This document shows, one piece after another, positions 34,554 through 43,584 of a DNA stretch of 64,000 bases. Numbering within the stretch: position 1 is the first letter of the stretch; the number at the start of each line of letters is the position of its first letter. The notes under the pieces were generated by a model that searched no databases, was not told where the DNA came from, and saw nothing but the letters and a program-made list of their open reading frames with translations. A program made the position numbers and the translations under genes. Origin of the DNA: Methanobacterium bryantii (GTDB lineage Archaea; Methanobacteriota; Methanobacteria; Methanobacteriales; Methanobacteriaceae); contig NZ_LMVM01000023.1 of the NCBI RefSeq assembly GCF_002287175.1, positions 124,001 through 188,000 of the forward strand, written 5' to 3'.

Positions 34554-35291
34554 ATGAATGTCGAAAATTACATTAGAACTACACTTGAGGATCATAAATT
34601 ACATTTAACACTTTTAGATCCAGAAGAGCAGAACCCTGAAGAAGCTGTCAGAATAGCTAAAGAAGCAATTGCAGGAGGCAGTGATGGCATAATGCTCGGC
34701 GGATCCACAACAGAGCCTGAAGAACTCGATGCAACTGCAAAAGCGCTGCGTGAAAATGTCGACGTCCCAGTTATTCTTTTTCCAGGTAATATAAGCGGTG
34801 TAAGCAAACATGCAGATGCCATATTTTTTATGAGTCTTCTAAATTCAACGAATCCCTACTGGATAATAGGTGCTCAAGCGTTAGCAGCTCCAGGTATTAA
34901 AAAAATGGGGATGGAAATCCTTTCTATGGGTTATCTTGTTGTTGAACCGGGCGGAACTGTTGGATGGGTTGGAGATGCTAAATTAATTCCAAGGAACAAG
35001 CCAGATCTGGCAGTAGCATATGCAATGGCTGCAGAATTCTTTGGAATGAAATTAATCTATCTTGAAGCTGGTTCTGGAGCTAATGAACATATTCCTGAAC
35101 AGATGATTGCAGGGGTCAAAAAAATGACTGACATAATTGTAATTGTAGGTGGAGGAATACGCGACGGAGAAACCGCTGCAAAAATTGCAAAAGCAGGTGC
35201 AGATATTGTCGTGACTGGAACTGTAGTTGAAAATAGTTCTAATGTTAAAGATAAAATTGAAGAGCTGGTTAGTGGAATTAAATCAGCTTAA
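34554..35291 (+). CDS. Geranylgeranylglyceryl phosphate synthase
   Basis: This 245-residue TIM-barrel prenyltransferase forms the first ether bond of archaeal lipids from sn-glycerol-1-phosphate and geranylgeranyl diphosphate. Conserved elements: HLTLLDPEEQ, GSDGIMLGGST, YLEAGSGA and IVGGGIRDGE with the phosphate-binding loop, then VTGTVVE. ATG 34554 fits family starts; three in-frame starts lie just upstream. It confirms an archaeal host. Confidence 0.94.
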   Translation: MNVENYIRTTLEDHKLHLTLLDPEEQNPEEAVRIAKEAIAGGSDGIMLGGSTTEPEELDATAKALRENVDVPVILFPGNISGVSKHADAIFFMSLLNSTNPYWIIGAQALAAPGIKKMGMEILSMGYLVVEPGGTVGWVGDAKLIPRNKPDLAVAYAMAAEFFGMKLIYLEAGSGANEHIPEQMIAGVKKMTDIIVIVGGGIRDGETAAKIAKAGADIVVTGTVVENSSNVKDKIEELVSGIKSA

Positions 35292-35525
35292 AATTATTCA
35301 TTTTTTATATAAATATGCTTTTTTTCATTTAATTCTTACTTTAATTTAATATTTATTGATTATCAACTATTTATATGGTTTATTATTTTTGATTATTTAA
35401 ATATGTCAATATAAGAAATTATATCATGTAAAAATCCAATATTATCTATTACTTATATTCTATTTTAAAGAGAATTTCAAATAGAAATAAATAATTTAAA
35501 TAATATAATAAAAACGGTGAAAATC

Positions 35526-36215
35526 ATGGCAGAAAGCACTTGCGAAGTAGAAGGATATGATATGATATCTAAAGAACTTAAAGAAAGACTCGGTTTAGAC
35601 AAATCTCCAGTAGCAATAAAATTCGTTTTAAGGGAAGAAGACATTCCAGAGGGAATAGAAAAAATAGACGAAAACATAAGGCACTGCGAAATGGTCCAAA
35701 GGGCAGCTCAGGGCGCCATGTTCTATGCAACAAACGATGAGCAGATGTGTAAAGGTGGAGCATCTGCTATTGGACTTATGGAAGCTCCAGAGAAGATAAA
35801 AACAGGTGAATTTTACCAGAGCCTTGGAAGGTTCTCCAGCCTTGGAGCTGCAAAGCGTACACTCGAGGAAATACCAAAAATAGACCCTATGATGAAAGCT
35901 GTAATCTACGCGCCTTTAGAAGACATTAAATATAGTCCAGATGTAATTGTAATAATATGTACACCTGTTCAAGCAATGAAACTTGCTCAAGCTATGGTCT
36001 ATACTCGTGGAGGTAAAGTAGAAGCAAGCTTTTCAGGAATTCAATCTATATGTGCTGATGCTGTGGCCGGTCCGTTCACTAAAAATACCGCAAATATAAC
36101 CATGGGATGCAGCGGTTCAAGGGGATATGCAGATATAAAAGAAGATGAGGTAATTGTCGGTATGAACGGTGAGAATATAGGGTGCGTTGTAAATGCACTT
36201 GTATCCATGAAATAA
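35526..36215 (+). CDS. DUF169 protein
   Basis: This 229-residue protein belongs to DUF169. Cysteines occur at HCEMVQ, QMCKGGA and GCSGSRGY, and the protein has the family SPVAIKF and CTPVQAMKL segments. DUF169 proteins are common in methanogens and anaerobes, without known function; the cysteines suggest redox or metal binding. ATG 35526 follows GGTGAAAATC. It precedes a small coiled-coil protein after 30 bases. Confidence 0.85.
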   Translation: MAESTCEVEGYDMISKELKERLGLDKSPVAIKFVLREEDIPEGIEKIDENIRHCEMVQRAAQGAMFYATNDEQMCKGGASAIGLMEAPEKIKTGEFYQSLGRFSSLGAAKRTLEEIPKIDPMMKAVIYAPLEDIKYSPDVIVIICTPVQAMKLAQAMVYTRGGKVEASFSGIQSICADAVAGPFTKNTANITMGCSGSRGYADIKEDEVIVGMNGENIGCVVNALVSMK

Positions 36216-36245
36216 TAACTGATAAATAGGTTAAAGGGGGATTAG

Positions 36246-36446
36246 ATGGCCGAAACAAAAATATTTGAAATATTGGATGAGGCTAAAGAACTGGATGCAA
36301 AAATAGCAAAATATAAAGATGTGGCAGATCAGGACATGATGATGGTCTGGATGGACAACATACTGAAACTGGTAACCAAGCTTGGAAAAGCAGAGGAAGA
36401 ACTGCAGGAACGATTTGAGATGTTAGAAGACAGTTTAGAAAAATAA
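36246..36446 (+). CDS. Small helical protein
   Basis: This 66-residue protein is almost entirely predicted helix with heptad-like spacing (for example in ILDEAKELDAKIAKYK and EEELQERFEMLEDSLEK) and is acidic overall. It follows the DUF169 gene after 30 bases with GGGGG before ATG, so it could be a partner. No family is recognised. Confidence 0.65.
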   Translation: MAETKIFEILDEAKELDAKIAKYKDVADQDMMMVWMDNILKLVTKLGKAEEELQERFEMLEDSLEK

Positions 36447-36475
36447 ATTTACTTTTTTTATTTTTCTCTAATGTT

Positions 36476-37271
36476 TCAATCCATTTCAAAATAATGATTA
36501 ATTATACTTCTTTTTAATATCAACATCACTTCATCCACTAACATGCCCTCATTAGATTCAGCAGCTGATCTTTTAACAGTTTCAAGATGATACAAGACAT
36601 GCTTAACTATTCTTTCTTTTTCTGTTTTATCCTGATTTTCATCCAAATACCACTTGTAATCCCTAACTACTCTTAAACCCGCTCTGAATATCCCCTAATC
36701 ATATTTCACCAATGAAGCATTCATGATATAAATAATTGGTGGTATTGGGTCATCTTTTTCTATTAGTTTCCCATCTGCACTGGCAGCTGCCAAAATACTT
36801 TTCTCAGTAATTCTTTCTGTAAGTTTACCAATTACAGCAGAAGGTTTCAGAAGGTCCAAAATATTCCGTATATAAGGTATCAAAGCTATAAATGCAAACA
36901 TGCTGATGTAGTATGCAAAAAGAATATAATTTTCAAGGTGAAATCCTGCTTTGAGTGTCAACTATGAGTTTCAGTAAAGTTACACAGTATGCTATGGCAA
37001 AAATGTAAACCACAATCAAAACCCAGAGGTCTGGAGTTCTCTTGAATATATCAATTACTTGGAGAAGACGATGCAGCAAGCTGCACTGCTACTAGACTTA
37101 AAGTAACGACTATAGCTAAATAGTAGCTTCGATTTCAATAAAAGAACTTAATATATAACGGGCACTGTCTATACCTGTATAAAGTAGCTTAAAATGATAA
37201 AAGAAGATATGAAACCAGTGTAACCATTACAAAGATAACTAAATAAATCGTCAATCCACGCAGCCAATCAT
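36476..37271 (-). pseudogene. Decayed paralogue of the adjacent membrane protein
   Basis: Reading the minus strand in several frames gives pieces that align in order with the protein at 37340-38926: GLTIYLVIF, AIVVTLSLVAVQLAASSS, VIDIFKRTPDLWV, AYYISMFAFIALIPY and VKHVLYHLETVKR. At least three frameshifts separate them, and an in-frame TAG (36695-36697) stands where the intact copy has tyrosine (KYDY). It is truncated before the C-terminal repeats. It is a dead tandem duplicate. Confidence 0.8.
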
Positions 37272-37339
37272 TTTAAAATGAAACATTAAGCACCATATAT
37301 TATTATAGTTCATTATAAAGCACTTTCTTTTCTCTAAAC

Positions 37340-38926
37340 TCAATCTAATTTTTTTTTATACCTTACCTTCTCTCCATCATGAATACTTTTTTCCTTTATT
37401 ATTTTGTTAATCTTTTCTAAGGAAGACTGAGCGGCTAAGCTTGTTTCTTTAACTTCCAGTTCTTTTGCTCTTTTTCTTATATTTTCAAGGGATTCTTTGG
37501 CATGTTTTAATATACTATGGGCAGCTAAAACGCTTAATTCACTCCATACAGCTATTCTTCCAATTTCCCACAAATATTCAGCCACGTCATTTGTATTTTT
37601 GCTAAATTCAGATTCTAAAGCAGCTGTGCCCAAATTAGAGAGATAATTCACTATCCTTATGGTAGTCTTAGGGAGATCATTTCTTGCCGTATATCTTCCC
37701 ATATTCCCCATGGAATTTACTGCACTGGAAACCGACTGCTCCAATTTTTGAGTTATTGCCAACTTCCCAATTCCGTAGATAGTTCCCCCCATCCAAACTG
37801 TTTCTTCCAATCCACGTTGAGCATGTTTAGCTGCATCTATAGCAATAATTCCCAGTGAATTAACCGCTACGCTGGTTGCAAAATCAAGTTCATTTTGAGC
37901 AGTCCATCTGCCAATTTCCCCTATTAAATCAGTTGCCGCTGCTCTTATATCAACCATTTCTCGATTTATAGCCAGTCTAGCAATATTTTTAATGGAATTA
38001 ACTGCTTCACCCACCACGCTCTCAATCTTATTTTCCATGGCCGTTTTTCCAATTAAATAGATAGTAATTACTACTTCCATAACAGAATCTTCGTCATCAC
38101 GGCTTGCTGCTAACTTTCCAACCCTTTCCAGATGAGTAAATATGTGCTTTACTACTATACCCTCTTCCCGCTCAAATTTTCCATTTTTAAGTGTAGCCAT
38201 CATATAATTTTCAAGTACATTCAATCCATACCTCATTGTTCCATAATCGTATTTCATCATTGAGCTGTGTATAATATCAATTACAGGTTGAACTGGATCA
38301 CTTTCAGTGTCAATAACCGGTCTCATTATATCTGAATAAATGTAAGAATAGCTAATATCATTTGAATCAGCACCAACAATTTTTTCAGATTCTTGAACAC
38401 CGGCTAAAATGTTTTCATTTGTTATCCTTTCAGCAAACCTATCTACTACTGTTGAAGACTTCATAATCTCAAGAGACCCTAACAAATAAGGTATTAAAGC
38501 ACCAAATGCAAAAATACCAAGAAAATAAGCAACCCAAACACTAATCTCAAAATTTAAAATACCACTTGCATGAATAGCATCTATAGCATTTAAAACTGTT
38601 AATCCATAGCCAATGGCAATAATATAAATTCCCACAATCAGCCAGATTGATGGAGAATCCTCAAATATATCTATAACCCTAGTTGAATAAGAAGAAGCAG
38701 TTAACTGGAGAACAACGAGTGTTAATGTTATGACTATAGCTATGACGGTGGCTTCACTTTCAACAAGAGTAGACAAAACAAATCTAGTGCTTTCAATAGA
38801 TTTATAGATGAATGCGGGCGAGAAATAATACAAAATAAAAGAGGATATCAGTATTAAAGAACCTGAAACCAAGAAATATATTCTTAAACTCCGGGATAAT
38901 CTAGCTAAGAAGAACAAATTAAGCAC
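37340..38926 (-). CDS. Large membrane protein with helical repeat tail
   Basis: This 528-residue protein has four hydrophobic segments in residues 1-160 (a pattern like DUF2254 proteins) followed by a soluble tail of helical repeats, with repeated AVNSxxxIxR and similar phrases from about 290 to 460. The tail ends in a charged helix. GTG 38926 is the first start; TTG nine bases later has better spacing from GGTG. A decayed copy lies directly downstream. Function is unknown. Confidence 0.7.
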   Translation of the reverse strand: MLNLFFLARLSRSLRIYFLVSGSLILISSFILYYFSPAFIYKSIESTRFVLSTLVESEATVIAIVITLTLVVLQLTASSYSTRVIDIFEDSPSIWLIVGIYIIAIGYGLTVLNAIDAIHASGILNFEISVWVAYFLGIFAFGALIPYLLGSLEIMKSSTVVDRFAERITNENILAGVQESEKIVGADSNDISYSYIYSDIMRPVIDTESDPVQPVIDIIHSSMMKYDYGTMRYGLNVLENYMMATLKNGKFEREEGIVVKHIFTHLERVGKLAASRDDEDSVMEVVITIYLIGKTAMENKIESVVGEAVNSIKNIARLAINREMVDIRAAATDLIGEIGRWTAQNELDFATSVAVNSLGIIAIDAAKHAQRGLEETVWMGGTIYGIGKLAITQKLEQSVSSAVNSMGNMGRYTARNDLPKTTIRIVNYLSNLGTAALESEFSKNTNDVAEYLWEIGRIAVWSELSVLAAHSILKHAKESLENIRKRAKELEVKETSLAAQSSLEKINKIIKEKSIHDGEKVRYKKKLD

Positions 38927-39169
38927 CAGTATACTATCTAGTTTTAATGTTTAAAATAATAATTTTATTACAGAAAGTAATTTAACCAGAAATGTTTTTT
39001 TCCAAGATATTAAAGTGATTATCAAGTTTATTGATGTTTAAAAGTTTCACATCATATAAAAACTCCATAAAATGTAATCTTCAATTTGACTATAAGATCC
39101 TGCTCTTACCTTTTTAAAATATTTTAAGCATCATGTAAAAAAAAATAAATCTAAAATATGGGGAGAAGA

Positions 39170-39997
39170 TTAGTCCCTCAAGCCCAATTCAGTTACTTTC
39201 TTCTCAACATCAGTCTTGTCTGGAATAAGGTAATATATTCCATTAACACGCTGGCTTTTCCCAGTAATTATCTCAGTCGGAGCATCATTTATGTCAAAAT
39301 CCAGAAGAAGTTTTCCAAGCCTTACTGAGTCATAAATAGGAACATTTGTATGTGTATTTTCACTCAACTGGCTTAAAATAGATGGCAATTTAGGTAAATT
39401 AGAAGTTTCTAATGACTCCCTGATAATTTCTGCAATAATCTTTTGATGTCTCTGCACCCTTCCAATGTCTCCTTTACTGTCCTGTCTAAAACGCGCGTAA
39501 AGCAACGTTTGATCTCCATTAAGTTTATGTACGCCTGCAGGTGCTAATTCCGGCCGGTAATCAGCGATTTGTGGTTCGACATTGACATTAATTCCGCCCA
39601 GAGCATCCACAATACTTTTGAACTCTTCAAAGTCTATCACAACATAATAATCTATATGTACGTTCAAGAAATTTTCTACAGTAGTGGTTGTCAAGTTAAT
39701 TCCACCATAACCATAGGCAGCATTGATCTTATCCATACCATGTCCCGGTATATCTACTTTACTATCCCTCGGAATAGAAAGAAGGGAAACTTTCTTTGTC
39801 TTCTTATCAATGGAAAGAATTGTTATAGAGTCCGTATTACCCGAATAAATTGAATTTTGAGCATCTCTACCCAACAATAATATATTTATCTTACCACCCG
39901 TTTGTTGATCTGTAAGTTCAAATTCAACCAGGATAACTGCAGTAATTGAAACCAATATCAATATTATAACTATAAGAGCTTTTTGCCACCTTTTCAT
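39170..39997 (-). CDS. LytR-CpsA-Psr (LCP) family protein
   Basis: This 275-residue protein has an N-terminal membrane helix (about residues 7-25) and the LCP domain outside: INILLLGRDAQ, LSIPRDSKVDIPGHG with conserved arginine and aspartates, and RFRQDSKGDIGRVQRHQ. In Gram-positive bacteria LCP enzymes transfer polymers from polyprenyl phosphate to peptidoglycan. In a pseudomurein archaeon it may link a polymer to the wall. It is near the Mur-ligase genes. Confidence 0.9.
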   Translation of the reverse strand: MKRWQKALIVIILILVSITAVILVEFELTDQQTGGKINILLLGRDAQNSIYSGNTDSITILSIDKKTKKVSLLSIPRDSKVDIPGHGMDKINAAYGYGGINLTTTTVENFLNVHIDYYVVIDFEEFKSIVDALGGINVNVEPQIADYRPELAPAGVHKLNGDQTLLYARFRQDSKGDIGRVQRHQKIIAEIIRESLETSNLPKLPSILSQLSENTHTNVPIYDSVRLGKLLLDFDINDAPTEIITGKSQRVNGIYYLIPDKTDVEKKVTELGLRD

Positions 39998-40124
39998 TTT
40001 AACCCCTCTCGCATATCATACTTTAAAATCCGTTAAAGCTTTAAACAGCTTGGTATTTATTTTACAAAGACTTCAAATTATTAAGTCCGTTTATAATTTT
40101 TTATTAAAAAACCCAAATAATAAA

Positions 40125-40775
40125 TCATTTTCTACATTTTAAATAATCATTATACTTATTTATGTTTAAAAGTTCCATATCATCACGGGGAGGGACCCCA
40201 TAAAATATAATACGATTTTTAACCATTTTTCTCAAAATTGGGTTCAAATTATCTTTATTTCCAGTTAAATATTTTTTTAAAATATCTGTGTGGCATGCAA
40301 ATGGCATTCCAAGACCTTCTGCACTATCCAAATATCCTGATTTTCCCCTTGCAAGAATTGAAACCGTATTTTGGGGTTCGGGGCTATTGAATATTTTCAT
40401 TACAATATTTTTAAAAGTTTCAGATGATACCGTGGGTTGATCTGCTGCAACACAAAGGCAAAAATCATTTTCAGCCTTTTTAACTCCATTTAAAAGAGAT
40501 TCCGATAATTCAACATTAATTTCATGATTTATGACTATTTTAACTCTTTCATCATCAAATTCATCCAGTACGGATATTATTTCATCACTGAAGTGTCCTA
40601 AAACAACGATACATTCGTCGACACCAGCATTTAACGTATTTTGAAGTGTTTGTAATATTATTGGATTTCCACGAAAATCAAGGAGAAGTTTATGCCGAAT
40701 TTCCATTCCACGAGATCTAAAATCTTCCCTCATTCGCCTATTTTTACCTGCCGCAGTTATAATTGCTGATACCAT
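40125..40775 (-). CDS. MobA/MocA-like nucleotidyltransferase
   Basis: This 216-residue protein has the nucleotidyltransferase fold: ITAAGKNRRM (nucleotide loop) and CVAADQPT (metal-binding site). It resembles MocA/MobA-type enzymes that transfer CMP or GMP to a cofactor, but the neighbours are wall genes, so the substrate may be a pseudomurein or sugar intermediate. The longer GKNRRMREDFRSRG loop is unlike typical MobA. It ends the run that begins at 46374. Confidence 0.75.
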   Translation of the reverse strand: MVSAIITAAGKNRRMREDFRSRGMEIRHKLLLDFRGNPIILQTLQNTLNAGVDECIVVLGHFSDEIISVLDEFDDERVKIVINHEINVELSESLLNGVKKAENDFCLCVAADQPTVSSETFKNIVMKIFNSPEPQNTVSILARGKSGYLDSAEGLGMPFACHTDILKKYLTGNKDNLNPILRKMVKNRIIFYGVPPRDDMELLNINKYNDYLKCRK

Positions 40776-40886
40776 TTAAATCACATTAATATTACAAACC
40801 AGTTAGTTATTCCATTAAACACGGAATATAAAATTTAAAAGTTATAAATAATAGAAAAAAAGGAAATTTAAAATTATTCCTTTAAA

Positions 40887-42056
40887 TCAATTAGGAACAA
40901 GTTCAATAACCTTAGTATATATGTTCATACTAGTTCCAGACCCTTCAGTCCACATTAATATCTTAATTGGGTAATCCTTAGTATTTGTAACTGTTATACC
41001 AGTAGCAGGGTTATAACCTAATTTTACAGCATATTCCCCTGACTGCATGCCAACTGGGAGTCCCAATCCGGCATCAAATAGTGCACCTCTCAGCGACCTT
41101 GCTGCAGGGCAAACACCATGAGTTACCCATCCAGCTGAAACAGTTGTATCAGAAACTCTTTCAAATCCTACTGTTTCCTTTCCTGATGAAGTTGTGTGTG
41201 GTGGAATTATAGTTCCATTCCATGCTTCTGCAAACGAATGTGCATTATATGCCCTTTTTGCATTATCATACTCAGCATAATAACCAACTGTATCTGCTCC
41301 AGTTCCAATGACTTTTTGGGTTACAGAACTATTATAAGCAAGTATTGGCAATCCTGCAGGATAATTTTCCATGTAATCTAATACATCACTTCCAAATAAG
41401 GATTCAATATTTTCAGGCGTGACCAAATTCCTTCCATCGTTGAACTTTGAAATTGCATAATCTAAAGTTATACTATCTCCAGTGCTGGCGCTTTCATACC
41501 AGTCTTTAAGAGTGTTTACGCTTACATAATCATGAGGCACAGTACCATTATTGATCTGATCGTAAGGCACTACTTTTACAGTGTTTTTTCCTTCTATTAT
41601 TTTCAAACCATCATTTGTCTTAACTCCAAAGGTATAAGAAGTTTTATATCCATAAACAAAATTACCAGGGTAAGTAACAGTCAATTTATTATCTGTAACC
41701 GCTAAAATTCCAGGACCACTGAATCCCTGTGCAACTCCTTCTTTTGATATACCAGTACTTGTAAGCTGATCAGTTGGAGTTTTAACTGTACCCGTAACCA
41801 CCGCATCTATAACATCTAAAAATTCCATGTTACTTATATAATACCCTAAGTATTCAGGATGATAAAGTAAAGGAACCTTTCTAATTTTACTATCATCTGT
41901 AACCTGAGTTCCGACTATAACAGTATCGCCTACACTCAAAGAAGTGATGTCTGTTGGTCCCTGTTGTGGACAGTAAGTTCCCACAATATTTCCAAATGGA
42001 TACATGGCCAGTGCCAGTAAAATAAGTACAGCTATGTTAATTTTTGAATTTCCCAA
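40887..42056 (-). CDS. Exported protein of unknown function in wall cluster
   Basis: This 389-residue protein begins with a hydrophobic segment (residues 7-27, signal or anchor) and is otherwise outside the cell, with asparagine, threonine and glycine rich beta-type segments. A notable phrase is GVCPAARSLRGALFDAG near residue 320. The start is TTG 42056, overlapping the Mur ligase gene by 20 bases. The overlap indicates shared translation and a role in cell-wall assembly. No family is recognised. Confidence 0.65.
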   Translation of the reverse strand: MGNSKINIAVLILLALAMYPFGNIVGTYCPQQGPTDITSLSVGDTVIVGTQVTDDSKIRKVPLLYHPEYLGYYISNMEFLDVIDAVVTGTVKTPTDQLTSTGISKEGVAQGFSGPGILAVTDNKLTVTYPGNFVYGYKTSYTFGVKTNDGLKIIEGKNTVKVVPYDQINNGTVPHDYVSVNTLKDWYESASTGDSITLDYAISKFNDGRNLVTPENIESLFGSDVLDYMENYPAGLPILAYNSSVTQKVIGTGADTVGYYAEYDNAKRAYNAHSFAEAWNGTIIPPHTTSSGKETVGFERVSDTTVSAGWVTHGVCPAARSLRGALFDAGLGLPVGMQSGEYAVKLGYNPATGITVTNTKDYPIKILMWTEGSGTSMNIYTKVIELVPN

Positions 42057-43551
42057 GTATTTCTGAAGAATATTTAACTCCCCCTTCCCCTATTATCAGA
42101 ATGATATCCTCTTTTTTCGCTTCATTTATTGCTAAATTTAAGCTCTCTCCCACCTGTACCTTACTTGCGCCTAAAGTTCCTATTTTAGAGCCCTTTTTGC
42201 TAGATTCTGTCAATATAACATGGTTATTAACATTAATCTTAGATGAAGCTTTTCTACTAGCATTCGATGCTACTACTATAACATCTGCATCTTTTAATAT
42301 TTTTGCTATTTCTATATCTCCCTCAATTCCACTTTCAGAGGATACAGTATTTACAACGATTAATCTTGAGGTTTCTGGTTTTTCTCGGATTAAAGTTTGA
42401 ATTATTGCTTTAACACCCGCAGGATTATGGGCATAATCTATTATTACCTGCTTCCCAATATCAACTTTCTGAAATCGGCCTTTTACACCTTCAAAAGTCT
42501 CAATACCCTTAACAATATCATTAAAATCAATATTAAGCGCTGTAGCTCCGCTTGCTGCGGCAAGGGCATTGTAAACATTGTGAACACCTGCCTGTCTGAG
42601 TTTAACTTCTGCAGTATTTGATCCTATAACAAGTTTAAAAGAGTCATTCTTTACATCAAATGCTTTAACATCAGGTTCGGGGCGTTTAAATCCACAAGAA
42701 CATTTATAAACTCCAAGATGACCCAAATAATGTAATGAATATTCAAGTTTTTTGCCACATAGAGGGCACTCTCTTATTTCAGGATAAGCTTCTATTTCCA
42801 AAGCTATATCCTCAATTCCATAAAAAAAGATTTTATGAGATGTATCATTACTAAAACCAGTTACTACAGGGTCATCTGCATTGAAAATTAAACAGTTGGC
42901 AACATCTACAATCTCTCTTTTACAGCTTATATAATCCTGGAAGTTATGGGATCCACTTAAATGATCCTTAGAAATGTTGGTTATAATCCCTATGCTTACC
43001 TCAGATTTAAGGGCGCAGTTTTTAATTTCATTAGGATTTCCATGAGTACCTATCTCTAAAACAGCGACATCTCCCTCAAGTCTTGCCTGAAAAGAAGGTG
43101 TTAATTCCGTATTTCCCTGCATTTTCAGTTTATGTTCAGGAGTTCTATATCCGCTGAGATTTAATATATTTTTAAGCATCCATGTTGTGGTGGTCTTTCC
43201 GTTGGTACCTGTTATTCCAACCACAGGTTTACTTACTTTACATGTGCTTAAAATCTCATCCACACTTATTATATCTGCGCCTGTAACGCTCTTTATTTTT
43301 CCAATCAATTTGTTATTTTGAAGTAAACTTGGAGCAACTACAATTACATCTGCATTTTTCAGGATGTTTTCGTCATGTTCTCCAAGATTGAGTTTTATCC
43401 CCTCTTCTTCAAGGATATTTATCTGCGGACTGTCTGTTGAAAGATCAGATACCGTGACGTCAGCACCGTTATCCTTTAAAACCCTTGCCATTAAACTCCC
43501 AACAGTTCCGCAGCCACCGATAACTACTGCTTTGAATTCTTGTTCTTTCAT
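42037..43551 (-). CDS. Mur ligase family protein (pseudomurein-type)
   Basis: This 504-residue protein contains an N-terminal Rossmann-like domain (VVIGGCGTVGSLMARVL), the ATP site GITGTNGKTTTTW, and a zinc-ribbon-like pair CPLCGKK and CSCGFKRP inside the central domain, followed by the Mur C-terminal domain (QVIIDYAHNPAGVKA). It joins an amino acid to a nucleotide-linked precursor by ATP-dependent ligation. Such ligases build the peptide of pseudomurein. ATG 43551 is chosen; GTG 43578 is an alternative. Confidence 0.88.
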   Translation of the reverse strand: MKEQEFKAVVIGGCGTVGSLMARVLKDNGADVTVSDLSTDSPQINILEEEGIKLNLGEHDENILKNADVIVVAPSLLQNNKLIGKIKSVTGADIISVDEILSTCKVSKPVVGITGTNGKTTTTWMLKNILNLSGYRTPEHKLKMQGNTELTPSFQARLEGDVAVLEIGTHGNPNEIKNCALKSEVSIGIITNISKDHLSGSHNFQDYISCKREIVDVANCLIFNADDPVVTGFSNDTSHKIFFYGIEDIALEIEAYPEIRECPLCGKKLEYSLHYLGHLGVYKCSCGFKRPEPDVKAFDVKNDSFKLVIGSNTAEVKLRQAGVHNVYNALAAASGATALNIDFNDIVKGIETFEGVKGRFQKVDIGKQVIIDYAHNPAGVKAIIQTLIREKPETSRLIVVNTVSSESGIEGDIEIAKILKDADVIVVASNASRKASSKINVNNHVILTESSKKGSKIGTLGASKVQVGESLNLAINEAKKEDIILIIGEGGVKYSSEILGKFKN

Positions 43552-43584
43552 AAAAATAAATCCGTTTAGCTGGTTCACTGAAAT

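Noticed and set aside
36695..36697. Pyrrolysine codon (in-frame TAG)
   Set aside because: The position is tyrosine in the intact paralogue, the rest of the gene is broken by frameshifts, and pyrrolysine is not expected in this lineage.
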